From Terrimonas ginsenosidimutans (lineage in GTDB: Bacteria; Bacteroidota; Bacteroidia; Chitinophagales; Chitinophagaceae): a DNA stretch of 64,000 bases. Of the stretch, positions 18,345 through 26,812 are shown piece after piece. Below the pieces are notes generated by a model. It saw only the letters and a list, made by a program, of their open reading frames with translations. It made no database searches and was not told where the DNA came from. The translations under genes and the position numbers were made by a program. The stretch lies in NCBI RefSeq assembly GCF_022012415.1, contig NZ_JAKLTR010000013.1, positions 62,001-126,000 on the forward strand. Direction: 5' to 3'. Every line of letters begins with the position of its first letter. The first letter of the stretch is position 1.

Positions 18345-18983
18345 GTGGATCTCATCAACCCTCTTGTTCAATCTTATGCTGAAAAGTATTCTTCCCCGGA
18401 AGATGCACTGCTGCAAGAGATAGCAGAATATACCACACACCAACATTCCGAGCCGCATATGCTCAGCGGCCATCTGCAGGGTAAATTGCTGGAGATGGTG
18501 AGCCATATGATCAAACCCAGAAGGATCCTCGAGATAGGCACCTTCACAGGGTACAGCGCATTGTGTCTTGCAAAAGGACTACAGCAGGATGGAGTACTCC
18601 ACACGATCGAACTGCGGGAGAAAGATGCAGCCATAGCTCGAGCTTATTTTGACCGTTCTGTTTACCAGGATCAGATCATCCTGCACAATGGCACAGCAAA
18701 AGATATCATTCCCACATTGACGGAGACATGGGATCTGGTATTCATCGATGCCGATAAAGTCTCGTATACCGAATATTTGGAATTGGTTTTGCCTGATTTA
18801 AGGCAAAACGGTTTTATATTAGCCGATAATATTTTCTTTCATGGAGAAGTACTTACCGAACCCGTGAAAGGCAAAAGCGCCAAAGCTATCCAGGCTTTTA
18901 ACGAAGCGGTGATGAAAAGAGACGATATTGATAAAATGATCATTACCCTGCGTGACGGGCTTTACCTGCTACGCAAACTGTGA
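18345..18983 (+). CDS. SAM-dependent O-methyltransferase (caffeoyl-CoA OMT-like)
   Basis: A 212-residue class I methyltransferase. SAM-binding motif I is EIGTFTGYSA (63-72). The metal/SAM-binding Asp lies in FIDADK (133-138) and the metal-binding pair is DN (161-162), as in divalent-cation-dependent O-methyltransferases of the caffeoyl-CoA OMT / YrrM group. It probably methylates a catechol-like hydroxyl, and the substrate is unknown. It starts at a GTG with no upstream ATG. It heads a tight row with the glucosaminidase (13-nt gap) and hpt (17-nt gap), so all three are likely one transcript. Confidence 0.88.
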   Translation: MDLINPLVQSYAEKYSSPEDALLQEIAEYTTHQHSEPHMLSGHLQGKLLEMVSHMIKPRRILEIGTFTGYSALCLAKGLQQDGVLHTIELREKDAAIARAYFDRSVYQDQIILHNGTAKDIIPTLTETWDLVFIDADKVSYTEYLELVLPDLRQNGFILADNIFFHGEVLTEPVKGKSAKAIQAFNEAVMKRDDIDKMIITLRDGLYLLRKL

Positions 18984-18996
18984 TAAAAGAATATTC

Positions 18997-20031
18997 ATGA
19001 AAAAGATCAGAGCTTTTTGGGTTATTGCAATGCTGACGGCGAGTGTAGTTTTACATGCGCAGGAGGCGGGAATCATCGAGGAGTATATTGAAAAGTATAA
19101 AGAACTGGCGATCGCAGAAATGCAACGCACAGGCGTTCCTGCTTCGATAAAACTCGCCCAGGGAATTCACGAAACGATGGCCGGCACCAGCGTTCTGGTC
19201 CAGAAGTCAAACAACCATTTCGGGATCAAGTGTAAGTCCAACTGGGCCGGTGAATCTGTGTCGCATGACGATGATGCGAGGGGCGAGTGCTTCCGAAAAT
19301 ATCCTGCTGCCGAAGACTCTTATAAGGATCATTCCAATTTTCTGAAGAATAACCAGCGATATGCAGGTCTTTTCAAACTTGATCCACTCGATTATGAAGG
19401 TTGGGCCAATGGCCTGAAAAAAGCGGGATATGCCACCAATCCTAAATACCCCGTGATCATTATCCGCCTAATAGAAACCTACAAATTGCAGGATTACAGC
19501 CTGATCGCCCTGGGGAAAATGGAGCGGTCTGACATTGCTGCCGGTGGCAACACACCAACAGATAGCTCAACCACAGCCGGAGAAAACGCTTCTCAGACTA
19601 CACCAGCGGGTGATGATGATCCCGGGCAAATGGAACTTGCGCCGGTGAGTTATCCCGCCGGCGAATTCCGGATCAACGATACCCGCGTGATCTATGGGGC
19701 GAAAGGAACGCCAATGCTTGTCATCGCCCAGCAATACAACGTTCCACTTGGACGCCTGTTTGAATTCAATGAAATGGCACAGGTAGAAACATTACCTTCT
19801 GATCAGTTGGTATACATCCAACGAAAACGTTCTAAAGGGCACAACGAGTTCCATATTGTCAGGGCTGGCGAAACGCTTCGCGATATTTCTCAGACCGAAG
19901 CAATACGACTCGAATTTCTGCTGGAATACAACCAACTGAAGGAACATATGCGACCAGCAGCAGGAGAAAAGTTGTATCTCCGCGGTCCGGCCCCATCTGT
20001 ACCTAAACTTGCAAAAAGGGAATCTAACTAA
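18997..20031 (+). CDS. Secreted N-acetylglucosaminidase with LysM domains
   Basis: A 344-residue peptidoglycan hydrolase. It has a signal peptide (MKKIRAFWVIAMLTASVVLH, then AQ), then a glucosaminidase (FlgJ/LytG-like) domain at about 30-165. The catalytic Glu is likely the one in IKLAQGIHETMAGTSVL, and SNNHFGIKCK is typical of the fold. A low-complexity Thr/Ser linker follows (about 185-215), then two LysM-like modules (about 235-285 and 287-335) that bind peptidoglycan. I start it at ATG 18997, where the signal peptide begins. It cleaves the glycan strand and probably acts in wall turnover or cell separation. Confidence 0.88.
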   Translation: MKKIRAFWVIAMLTASVVLHAQEAGIIEEYIEKYKELAIAEMQRTGVPASIKLAQGIHETMAGTSVLVQKSNNHFGIKCKSNWAGESVSHDDDARGECFRKYPAAEDSYKDHSNFLKNNQRYAGLFKLDPLDYEGWANGLKKAGYATNPKYPVIIIRLIETYKLQDYSLIALGKMERSDIAAGGNTPTDSSTTAGENASQTTPAGDDDPGQMELAPVSYPAGEFRINDTRVIYGAKGTPMLVIAQQYNVPLGRLFEFNEMAQVETLPSDQLVYIQRKRSKGHNEFHIVRAGETLRDISQTEAIRLEFLLEYNQLKEHMRPAAGEKLYLRGPAPSVPKLAKRESN

Positions 20032-20048
20032 AACGAAACTGTTCAGCC

Positions 20049-20585
20049 ATGGCCTTGATCAAAGTACTTGATAAGTCTTTCGAACCTTATCTCACGGAAG
20101 AAATGATACAGCAACGGGTGAAAGCACTCGCGGCACAGATCAACGAAGACTATGCCGGCAAGCGCCCCTACTTTGTAGCGATCCTGAATGGCTCCTTCAT
20201 GTTCGCCTCAGATCTGTTCAAGCACCTGACAGTGGATGCGGATATCTGTTTCATTAAACTTGCCTCTTACAAAGGAATGCAGTCTTCGGGGAAAGTGCTT
20301 ACTTCCATCGGCCTGGACGAAGACCTGTTTGGTAAAGATGTGATCATCGTTGAAGATATCGTGGACACTGGCAAAACCCTGCATCACTTCCTGCCGAGGC
20401 TGGAACACCAGCAACCTCAATCGCTGCGCATCGCGACTCTGCTCCACAAACCTGAAGCAACCGAGTTCCCGCTTTCCCTCGCCTACGTGGGCTTTGAGAT
20501 CCCTAACAAATTTGTAGTGGGATACGGGCTTGATTATGACGGGCTGGGACGGAATCTTAAGGAGATCTACCAGGTAAGCGAATGA
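20049..20585 (+). CDS. hpt: Hypoxanthine phosphoribosyltransferase
   Basis: A 178-residue purine salvage enzyme that converts hypoxanthine (and guanine) with PRPP to IMP (GMP). The PRPP-binding loop is VEDIVDTGKT (101-110), with the acidic pair E102/D103. K134 and the FVVGYGLDYDG stretch (155-165) supply purine-binding residues. An LNGS loop near 46-49 binds pyrophosphate. Length is normal for the family. It is the last gene of the O-methyltransferase/glucosaminidase/hpt row. Confidence 0.93.
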   Translation: MALIKVLDKSFEPYLTEEMIQQRVKALAAQINEDYAGKRPYFVAILNGSFMFASDLFKHLTVDADICFIKLASYKGMQSSGKVLTSIGLDEDLFGKDVIIVEDIVDTGKTLHHFLPRLEHQQPQSLRIATLLHKPEATEFPLSLAYVGFEIPNKFVVGYGLDYDGLGRNLKEIYQVSE

Positions 20586-20759
20586 ACGCTAGTGGCCGCG
20601 AAAAGTGCGACTGCGGGCTGATTTCAGGGGTAATTCCATAAAAATGTATGACTTACAATTTTTTTCCTACTAATTGCGTTAATTAGCCGTGATTTGGGTT
20701 ATTCGCAAAGGTTCGCGTTAGTTCGCGAGCATTCCTGTTTGCTCTTATTCCGATATGTT

Positions 20760-22520
20760 TTGAAGGCCGCCGCTTCCATATTTATCTATCTGCTTTGTTT
20801 GGGCTCGTCATTATCTGCACAGCAATACTATTTGCGTGGAGAGGTGAAAGACGAGGCGGGCAACGTTTTGCAGAACGTGGTCATTACCCAACTGCGCACA
20901 GGCTATCTTTTCCGAAGTGGATCTTCCGGCACTTTTGGCATTACTACTAACTTTTTGCTGGATAGTTTTCAGTTTGCTCATCCCGGCTATCGAACGGAGA
21001 AAGTGGCGGCGAATGCAGAGGCATTCCTGTCGGTGAAATTGAAAACAGCACCCGCTTCAGCGAACTCTGCAAGGCCCTATAAGCTGCTTTCACTGACAAA
21101 AGGTATGTTGAAGGAAGATCACCGGAGATGGTTTGCCGGTGATGAGACCTATGTAAGCATCGTCGAGAACCAGTTCGTAAATGCGAAAGGTTATCCGTCC
21201 ACAGGCGTATCGCTGAATGTTGATCGGGCTTCCTACAGTAATATCCGCCGGTTCATCACGCTTAATTCGATCGTACCTCCGGACGCAGTGAGGGTGGAGG
21301 AGATGCTGAACTACTTTAACCTCAATTATACAGAGCCAAAACCGAAAGATCTGTTTTCAATACAGACAAAAGTGACCAACTGTCCCTGGAATCCGGCCAA
21401 CCAACTCTATTTCGTTAACCTGTCTGCCCGTAAATTGAACCTTGATACCCTGCCACCTAGCAATCTTGTTTTCCTGATCGATGTATCCGGATCGATGGAT
21501 ATGACCAACCGGTTACCGCTTCTCAAGTCTGCCTTCCGGATGCTGGTCAATAACCTTCGTGCAAAAGATTCTGTTTCGATCGTCGTGTATGGCGGCGTTA
21601 CAGGAATTATGCTTGATGCAACCAGCGGCGCGGATAAGGAAAAGATCATCAAAGCCATTGATGAGCTGGAGCCGGGAGGAACCACTCCGGGCGAGTCGGG
21701 CATTAAGCTGGCGTACAGCGTAGCCAAAAAACATTATATGGCGGGTGGAAATAATCGCGTCGTGCTGGCTACTGATGGTGATTTTAATGTTGGGTTACGC
21801 TCCGAAGCGGATCTTGATACATTGATCTCCACGCATCGTCAGTCAGGCATCTATCTGACCTGCCTTGGTGTGGGAATGGGGAACTATAAAGACTCCAAGA
21901 TCCAGACGCTGGCAAGAAAGGGTAATGGAAATTTTGCCTATCTGGACAATTTCGCCGAAGCAGAAAAAGTATTGCTGAAAGAGTTTACACAAACACTGTA
22001 TTCGGTCGCGGATGATGCTTACCTGAACATTGAATTCAATCCCAATTATGTCAGGCAATATAAGCTGATCGGCTTTGATAATAAGGCCGGAGCTCTCAGC
22101 GATACTTTGGCAGTGATCGAAGGTGGAGAGATCGGTTCCGGTTATTCCATGATGGGTGTTTTCGAGATAGAACCTACCCTGAGAACAGATACGGTTATGA
22201 TCGAACGGATGGCACAACTCAAGCTGCGTTATAACCTGCCAAGGGATTCTGTGGAGAAAGAGTTTTTATACAATAGCTACTACAACTTCGAACCTTTCGA
22301 TAAAGTAGATCAATGTTATCGCTTCTCTTCAGCGGTGGCTATGTTTGGTTCGATGCTGCGCGCATCAGCAGTATCAAAAGCCCTCAACTGGAATGATCTT
22401 GTTTTGCTGGCCAATGCTACCGCCAATCTAAATGATATCAACCAGCGGGAATTCGTATCGTTAGTGCAACAGGCAAAAGTGCTGTACTCCAAAAAACGTA
22501 AGAAGCAATCAGGAAACTGA
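20760..22520 (+). CDS. Secreted von Willebrand factor A-domain protein (YfbK-like)
   Basis: A protein of about 586 residues. It has a signal peptide, a carboxypeptidase-like regulatory (CarboxypepD_reg-like) beta sandwich at about 25-90, a YfbK-type N-terminal region with SLNVDRASYSNIRRF, a VWA domain with a complete MIDAS motif (FLIDVSGSMD), and a DUF3520-like C-terminal part. These proteins bind divalent metal and are thought to act in protein contacts at the envelope. The start is unclear because no ATG is in frame. TTG 20760 gives a classic signal peptide (KAAASIFIYLLCLGSSLSAQ). TTG 20694 and 20739 would add an N-terminus coded by a TTCGCG-rich leader. Confidence 0.82.
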   Translation: MKAAASIFIYLLCLGSSLSAQQYYLRGEVKDEAGNVLQNVVITQLRTGYLFRSGSSGTFGITTNFLLDSFQFAHPGYRTEKVAANAEAFLSVKLKTAPASANSARPYKLLSLTKGMLKEDHRRWFAGDETYVSIVENQFVNAKGYPSTGVSLNVDRASYSNIRRFITLNSIVPPDAVRVEEMLNYFNLNYTEPKPKDLFSIQTKVTNCPWNPANQLYFVNLSARKLNLDTLPPSNLVFLIDVSGSMDMTNRLPLLKSAFRMLVNNLRAKDSVSIVVYGGVTGIMLDATSGADKEKIIKAIDELEPGGTTPGESGIKLAYSVAKKHYMAGGNNRVVLATDGDFNVGLRSEADLDTLISTHRQSGIYLTCLGVGMGNYKDSKIQTLARKGNGNFAYLDNFAEAEKVLLKEFTQTLYSVADDAYLNIEFNPNYVRQYKLIGFDNKAGALSDTLAVIEGGEIGSGYSMMGVFEIEPTLRTDTVMIERMAQLKLRYNLPRDSVEKEFLYNSYYNFEPFDKVDQCYRFSSAVAMFGSMLRASAVSKALNWNDLVLLANATANLNDINQREFVSLVQQAKVLYSKKRKKQSGN

Positions 22521-22530
22521 TCTTAGGTAT

Positions 22531-22610
22531 AGTTTAAAAGTTTAAAGGTTTAATAGTTTAATGTTACGCTGGTAACTTTTAAACTATTAAACCTTTAAAC
22601 TTTTGAACTT
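22531..22610. repeat. Near-perfect palindrome of TTTAAAAG-type words
   Basis: AGTTTAAAAGTTTAAAGGTT (22531-22550) continues TAATAGTTTAA and is mirrored up to 22610 with only a few mismatches; the loop is about 4 nt. It fills the gap between the convergent VWA and tig genes and may terminate both, though it is AT-only. Confidence 0.75.
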
Positions 22611-22637
22611 TTGGACCAAGCTGGAAGCTCCAACCTA

Positions 22638-24029
22638 TCAATGGTGGTGATGCTGATGCGCTTCCACCATTTTCGTAAACTCTTCTGAGCTGATTGCTCT
22701 ATCCGTAGGATTGATCTTTGTTTCTGTCCATTCAAACACTTTCTGTGTTTGAATACGGTTGTAAGCATCCTCCACGTATTTACGGTCTTTCATCATTTTC
22801 TCGATGTAATCCGCTACCCATGGTTGATCGCCAACACCGGCACCCATACCGCCCATATAGCCCATCAGTTGCTGTTTTGCAAACTCACGAACCTCTTCCG
22901 GTGTAGCCTGGATATTATTTTCCTGAACGATCTTATCAGTGATCAGGGTCCATTTCAGTTGATTCAGGAAAGTTGGGAATTCATTTTCAACCTGCTCGTC
23001 ACTTTTCTCTTCCTGTTGTCCTTCCGTACCCTGCGTCTTGATCCATTTTTTCAGGAAAGCTTCAGGGAAACTGATAGAAGTATGGTCAGTCAGCTGATGA
23101 AACAGCTGATCGTGGATCTGATTTCTTGCCTGTGAGTTCCAGTAAGCCTGGATCTCTTCTTTGATCTTGTTGCGGAAGTCGGCTTCAGTTTTCACTTCGC
23201 CGCCGGGATACAATTGAAGGAAGAATTCTTCATTCAGTTCTTTTTTCTCCAGCAGACCGATCTTGGTGATCTGGATCTTGAAGTGCTTTTGTGCGGCAGC
23301 AGGATCATTTTTATCAAGACCGAGATCGCTCAGGATGAACTCCAGTTCTTTCTCTTCAAATGCCTTGTTCAATTCAACAACCACATAATCATTAACAGTC
23401 TTACCGATCAGACCTGCGCGGAAGTCCTGTTTGAAATATTTTACGAGGAGAGAATTCTCTTTTCTGATCCCGCCCTCGATCTCGTTGGCGTTTTCGTCAA
23501 CTTCGGAGAAGGTTACGTTCAGGATGTTTTCTTCATTGGTAACAGAGCCCTGATCCTGCGTATTGCCATAACGCGTTTGCAGACGCTCCAGCTCGTTGTT
23601 CACCATTTCATCCGTAACATCAACCACAAAACGGTCGATTTTTGCAGAGCCGAGGTCCATCAGCTGGAACTCAGGTTTCAAACCGATCTCGAAATGGAAA
23701 CTGTAATCTGCGGGGTTCTGTACGTCCAGCTGGCGAATATCTGTATCCAGCGGAAGGGGCTGTGCGAAGATCTCCACCTTGTCATTCTGCAGATAACCGA
23801 TCAGTTCACGGTCAACAGAACGCAATACTTCGTCTGTGAACAGAGAAGGACCATACATTTTTTTGATCAGTCCCGCAGGAACCATGCCCTTACGGAAACC
23901 AGGCATATTTGCCTTCTTGCTATAATCTTTGAGTGCTTTTTCGAAAGATGGCAGGTAATCCTGCTTTTCCAGCTTCACCGTCAGCTTCTCATGGAGCAAG
24001 CCGATGTTTTCTTTAGTAACTGTAGCCAT
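22638..24029 (-). CDS. tig: Trigger factor, ribosome-bound chaperone
   Basis: A 463-residue chaperone that binds the ribosome exit tunnel and shields nascent chains. The ribosome-docking signature GFRKGMVP is at 44-51. The middle region (about 150-250) corresponds to the PPIase-like segment, weakly conserved as in Bacteroidota, and the rest is the helical C-terminal chaperone cage. The protein ends with a natural histidine tail (AHQHHHH), which may bind metal. The upstream gene on the same strand is tRNA-Leu, separated by a TTTAAAAG-word palindrome. Confidence 0.92.
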   Translation of the reverse strand: MATVTKENIGLLHEKLTVKLEKQDYLPSFEKALKDYSKKANMPGFRKGMVPAGLIKKMYGPSLFTDEVLRSVDRELIGYLQNDKVEIFAQPLPLDTDIRQLDVQNPADYSFHFEIGLKPEFQLMDLGSAKIDRFVVDVTDEMVNNELERLQTRYGNTQDQGSVTNEENILNVTFSEVDENANEIEGGIRKENSLLVKYFKQDFRAGLIGKTVNDYVVVELNKAFEEKELEFILSDLGLDKNDPAAAQKHFKIQITKIGLLEKKELNEEFFLQLYPGGEVKTEADFRNKIKEEIQAYWNSQARNQIHDQLFHQLTDHTSISFPEAFLKKWIKTQGTEGQQEEKSDEQVENEFPTFLNQLKWTLITDKIVQENNIQATPEEVREFAKQQLMGYMGGMGAGVGDQPWVADYIEKMMKDRKYVEDAYNRIQTQKVFEWTETKINPTDRAISSEEFTKMVEAHQHHHH

Positions 24030-24037
24030 GACGCTTA

Positions 24038-24117
24038 TTTAAAAGTTTAAAAGTTCAAAAGCTTAATAGTTTAGAAGTTTACAATAAACCCTTAAACTTT
24101 TAAACCTTTGAACTTTG
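24038..24117. repeat. Palindrome of TTTAAAAG-type words
   Basis: AAAAGTTTAAAAGTTCAAAA is mirrored by CTTTTAAACCTTTGAACTTT. It lies between tRNA-Leu and tig, immediately downstream (4 nt) of the tRNA 3' end. Confidence 0.7.
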
Positions 24118-24121
24118 TTTG

Positions 24122-24203
24122 TCCGGATGGAGGGACTCGAACCCCCAAGCCTCGCGGCACCAGATCCTAAGTCTGGCGTGTCTACCAATTTCACCACATC
24201 CGG
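24122..24203 (-). tRNA. tRNA-Leu (anticodon UAG)
   Basis: On the minus strand the acceptor arm CCGGATG pairs perfectly with CATCCGG. The D arm has GTGAAATTGGTAGACAC. The anticodon stem CCAGA/TCTGG encloses the loop CTTAGGA, giving UAG at positions 34-36. A long variable arm (TGCCGCGAGGCTTG) marks it as class II, and the T arm has GGTTCGAGTCCC. CCA is not encoded: CAA follows the discriminator A. Confidence 0.95.
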
Positions 24204-24240
24204 TTCAGGTAAGGAGCCATCACTCAATATGGGCGATGTC

Positions 24241-24261
24241 ACCCCGGATTTAATCCGGGGT
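24241..24261. terminator. Short GC hairpin
   Basis: ACCCCGGAT and ATCCGGGGT pair around TTA. It is upstream of the RelA/SpoT gene and upstream of the tRNA on the other strand. The stem resembles the rplS terminator at 39953-39974. No T run follows. Confidence 0.35.
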
Positions 24262-24331
24262 GCAAATGTAGGTCTTTTCAATGAAAGAAAACGCCCAGTT
24301 TTTTCGTAAATTCGTATGTACAACTCTACGG

Positions 24332-26578
24332 ATGGAAACAATCGCGAAAACGCCCACATATAATTTGAATGAAGAGCAGGAGAGGAAATTGATTCTCAGG
24401 GAGTATCGTTCACTTTTGCGGTCCCTGAAAGCTAAGATCAAGCCGGGAGACAAGGATCTGCTCCGAAATGCTTTTGAAATGGCGGCGGACGCTCACAAGA
24501 CCATGCGGCGGAAAAGCGGTGAACCTTACATCCTTCATCCGCTGGCCGTGGCCAAGATCTGTGTGGAGGAGATCGGTCTTGGCGTCCGCTCAACTATTTG
24601 TGCCCTGCTTCATGATACGGTGGAGGACACGGATATTTCCCTGGAAGATGTCGAACGCGAATTCGGGGCGGAGATCGCAAGGATCGTAGACGGGCTGACC
24701 AAGATCTCTAATGTGATCGACGTAAATGCTTCAGCACAGGCAGAGAACTTTAAAAAGATCCTGCTGACGCTCACCGATGATCCCCGAGTGATCCTGATCA
24801 AGCTGGCCGATCGCCTGCATAATATGCGTACGCTCGAAAGCATGAAACGCGAAAAACAGCTGAAGATCGCTTCCGAAACAGTATATGTCTACGCTCCACT
24901 CGCTCACCGGATGGGTCTTTATAATATAAAGACCGAAATGGAAGACCTGGCCATGAAATACATGGAGCCGGAAGCATATAAAGACATTGCACAGAAACTC
25001 GCGGAAACAAAACGGGAACGGTCCAAATACATCAACGAATTTATCCGGCCTATCAAGGAAAAGCTTGAACGGGCCAATTTTAAGTTCGAACTATACGGCA
25101 GACCCAAAAGCATCCATTCCATTTCCAATAAAATGAAGAAGAAAGGAGTGGACTTTGAAGAAGTATATGATCTCTTCGCTATCCGTGTTATCCTCGACTC
25201 TCCCACAGAAAGAGAAAAAGAGGATTGCTGGAAAGTATATTCCATGATCACGGATGAATACACGCCGTCGCCGGAGCGTCTGCGCGACTGGCTGAGCAAT
25301 CCCAAGTCGAACGGTTATGAAGCACTTCATACCACCGTGATGGGCCCTCAGGGTAAATGGGTGGAGGTGCAGATCCGTACAAAACGAATGAATGAGATCG
25401 CTGAAAAAGGTCTTGCAGCGCACTGGAAGTACAAAGAGGGAACAGCCGATGAAAGCCGCTTTGATAAATGGTTCCAGCAGATCCGCGAAGTGATCAGCAA
25501 CCAGGAAGCAGACAGTATCGATTTTCTCCAGGAATTCAAAACAAGCTTCCTCGCGGAAGAGATCTATGTATATACGCCTAAAGGCGATGTAAAGATGCTG
25601 CCGGTTGAATCAACGGCGCTGGACTTTGCATTTTCTATCCATAGTGCCATCGGTTCAAAAACCATCGGGGCTAAAGTGAATCATAAGCTGGTTCCGATCA
25701 GTCATAAGTTGCGCAGTGGAGATCAGGTTGAGATCATTACCAGCAATAAGCAAAAGCCTTCTGAAGACTGGCTGGGCTTTGTTGTAACGGCAAAGGCACG
25801 CGGCAGGATCAAGGATGCGCTGAAAGAAGAGAAGCGCGCCATTGCTGATGAAGGAAAGTATGCTGTACAAAGAAAGATTGAAGGCCTTGGCGCTGCCTTC
25901 AGCAAAGAGAATATAGAAGAGGTTGTTCATTTTTACAAACTCCCTTCCCAGCTCGATCTTTTTTACCAGGTAGCCGTAAAGAATATCGATCTGAAAGATC
26001 TGAAGGAGTTTACGGTCATCGGGGACAAACTGGAGCCCCCACGTCCGGTAAAAACAGTACAGGAATTCAAGCAGGAATTCTCTCCTAATCATCATTCCAA
26101 TAAGAAAGATGCGGAATTGATCATTTTTGGTGAAAGCAGTGACCGTATCGTGTATAACCTGGCGAATTGCTGCAAACCCATTCCGGGAGATGATGTATTC
26201 GGATTTGTAACAACCGGCAAAGGATTGACCATTCACCGGACGAATTGCCCGAATGCGGCAAAGCTTCTGGCAAACTATGGACACCGGGTCGTAAAAACCA
26301 AATGGGCGAAGAACAAAGAGATCTCCTTCCTTACTGGTCTTAAGATCGTGGGTATGGATGACGTAGGTGTGATACATAAGATCACCAGCCTGATCTCGGG
26401 AGAAATGAAGATCAATATCAGCGCGCTTAGTGTGGATGCGAGAGAAGGGCTGTTCGAGGGAAACATCAAAGTCTTCGTGCATGACAAGGAAGAACTGGAT
26501 GAATTGGTTCAACGCCTGAAGTCGCTTCCCGGCATCGAATCTGTTGAACGATATGATACGGAAGACGCTTCAATTTAA
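24332..26578 (+). CDS. Bifunctional (p)ppGpp synthetase/hydrolase, RelA/SpoT family
   Basis: A 748-residue stringent-response enzyme that makes and degrades (p)ppGpp in response to starvation. The HD hydrolase domain looks intact: H69 (YILHPLAVA), H94/D95 (LLHDTVEDT) and D160 (KLADRLHNMRT). The synthetase domain follows with YGRPKSIHSISNKMKKKG. The TGS domain starts around VYTPKGDVKMLP, then come a helical/zinc-finger region with NCCKPIPGDDV and a C-terminal ACT domain (about 670-745). I start it at ATG 24332 (METIAKTPTY), since the 17 codons upstream are not family-like. TAAATTCG at 24307 is a near match to a -7 element. Confidence 0.93.
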   Translation: METIAKTPTYNLNEEQERKLILREYRSLLRSLKAKIKPGDKDLLRNAFEMAADAHKTMRRKSGEPYILHPLAVAKICVEEIGLGVRSTICALLHDTVEDTDISLEDVEREFGAEIARIVDGLTKISNVIDVNASAQAENFKKILLTLTDDPRVILIKLADRLHNMRTLESMKREKQLKIASETVYVYAPLAHRMGLYNIKTEMEDLAMKYMEPEAYKDIAQKLAETKRERSKYINEFIRPIKEKLERANFKFELYGRPKSIHSISNKMKKKGVDFEEVYDLFAIRVILDSPTEREKEDCWKVYSMITDEYTPSPERLRDWLSNPKSNGYEALHTTVMGPQGKWVEVQIRTKRMNEIAEKGLAAHWKYKEGTADESRFDKWFQQIREVISNQEADSIDFLQEFKTSFLAEEIYVYTPKGDVKMLPVESTALDFAFSIHSAIGSKTIGAKVNHKLVPISHKLRSGDQVEIITSNKQKPSEDWLGFVVTAKARGRIKDALKEEKRAIADEGKYAVQRKIEGLGAAFSKENIEEVVHFYKLPSQLDLFYQVAVKNIDLKDLKEFTVIGDKLEPPRPVKTVQEFKQEFSPNHHSNKKDAELIIFGESSDRIVYNLANCCKPIPGDDVFGFVTTGKGLTIHRTNCPNAAKLLANYGHRVVKTKWAKNKEISFLTGLKIVGMDDVGVIHKITSLISGEMKINISALSVDAREGLFEGNIKVFVHDKEELDELVQRLKSLPGIESVERYDTEDASI

Positions 26579-26748
26579 CACCAGTAAAGGATAGTAAAAC
26601 ATTACGGATTAAATATTGCCTTGCCGCCTTTTCACTTTACCGGTATTTTTCGAGTGGGGGAAAGGATTGTAAACAAATGTGCCCTGTGATACCGTACAGG
26701 TTGGTTTAAGCGAAACAATCAGGCAAAAAAGGCTGCTTCCGGCGGTAA

Positions 26749-26778
26749 TTGCAGGTCAGATAATTTCAGCTATCTTGT
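26749..26778 (+). promoter_or_regulatory. Candidate promoter of the SprB-repeat gene
   Basis: TTG at 26749-26751, 19 nt, then TATCTTGT at 26771-26778. The spacing is right and the -7 element has one mismatch to TAnnTTTG. The start codon is 34 nt further on. Confidence 0.4.
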
Positions 26779-26812
26779 TACTTGTTTACCCTACACCAAA
26801 CTGCGCACGACT

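Noticed and set aside
23214-24050. 278-codon plus-strand frame over tig
   Set aside because: Antisense shadow of trigger factor.
24063-24359. 98-codon minus-strand frame
   Set aside because: It runs through tRNA-Leu and a palindrome.
25655-26512. 285-codon minus-strand frame over the RelA/SpoT gene
   Set aside because: Antisense shadow of the TGS to ACT part.
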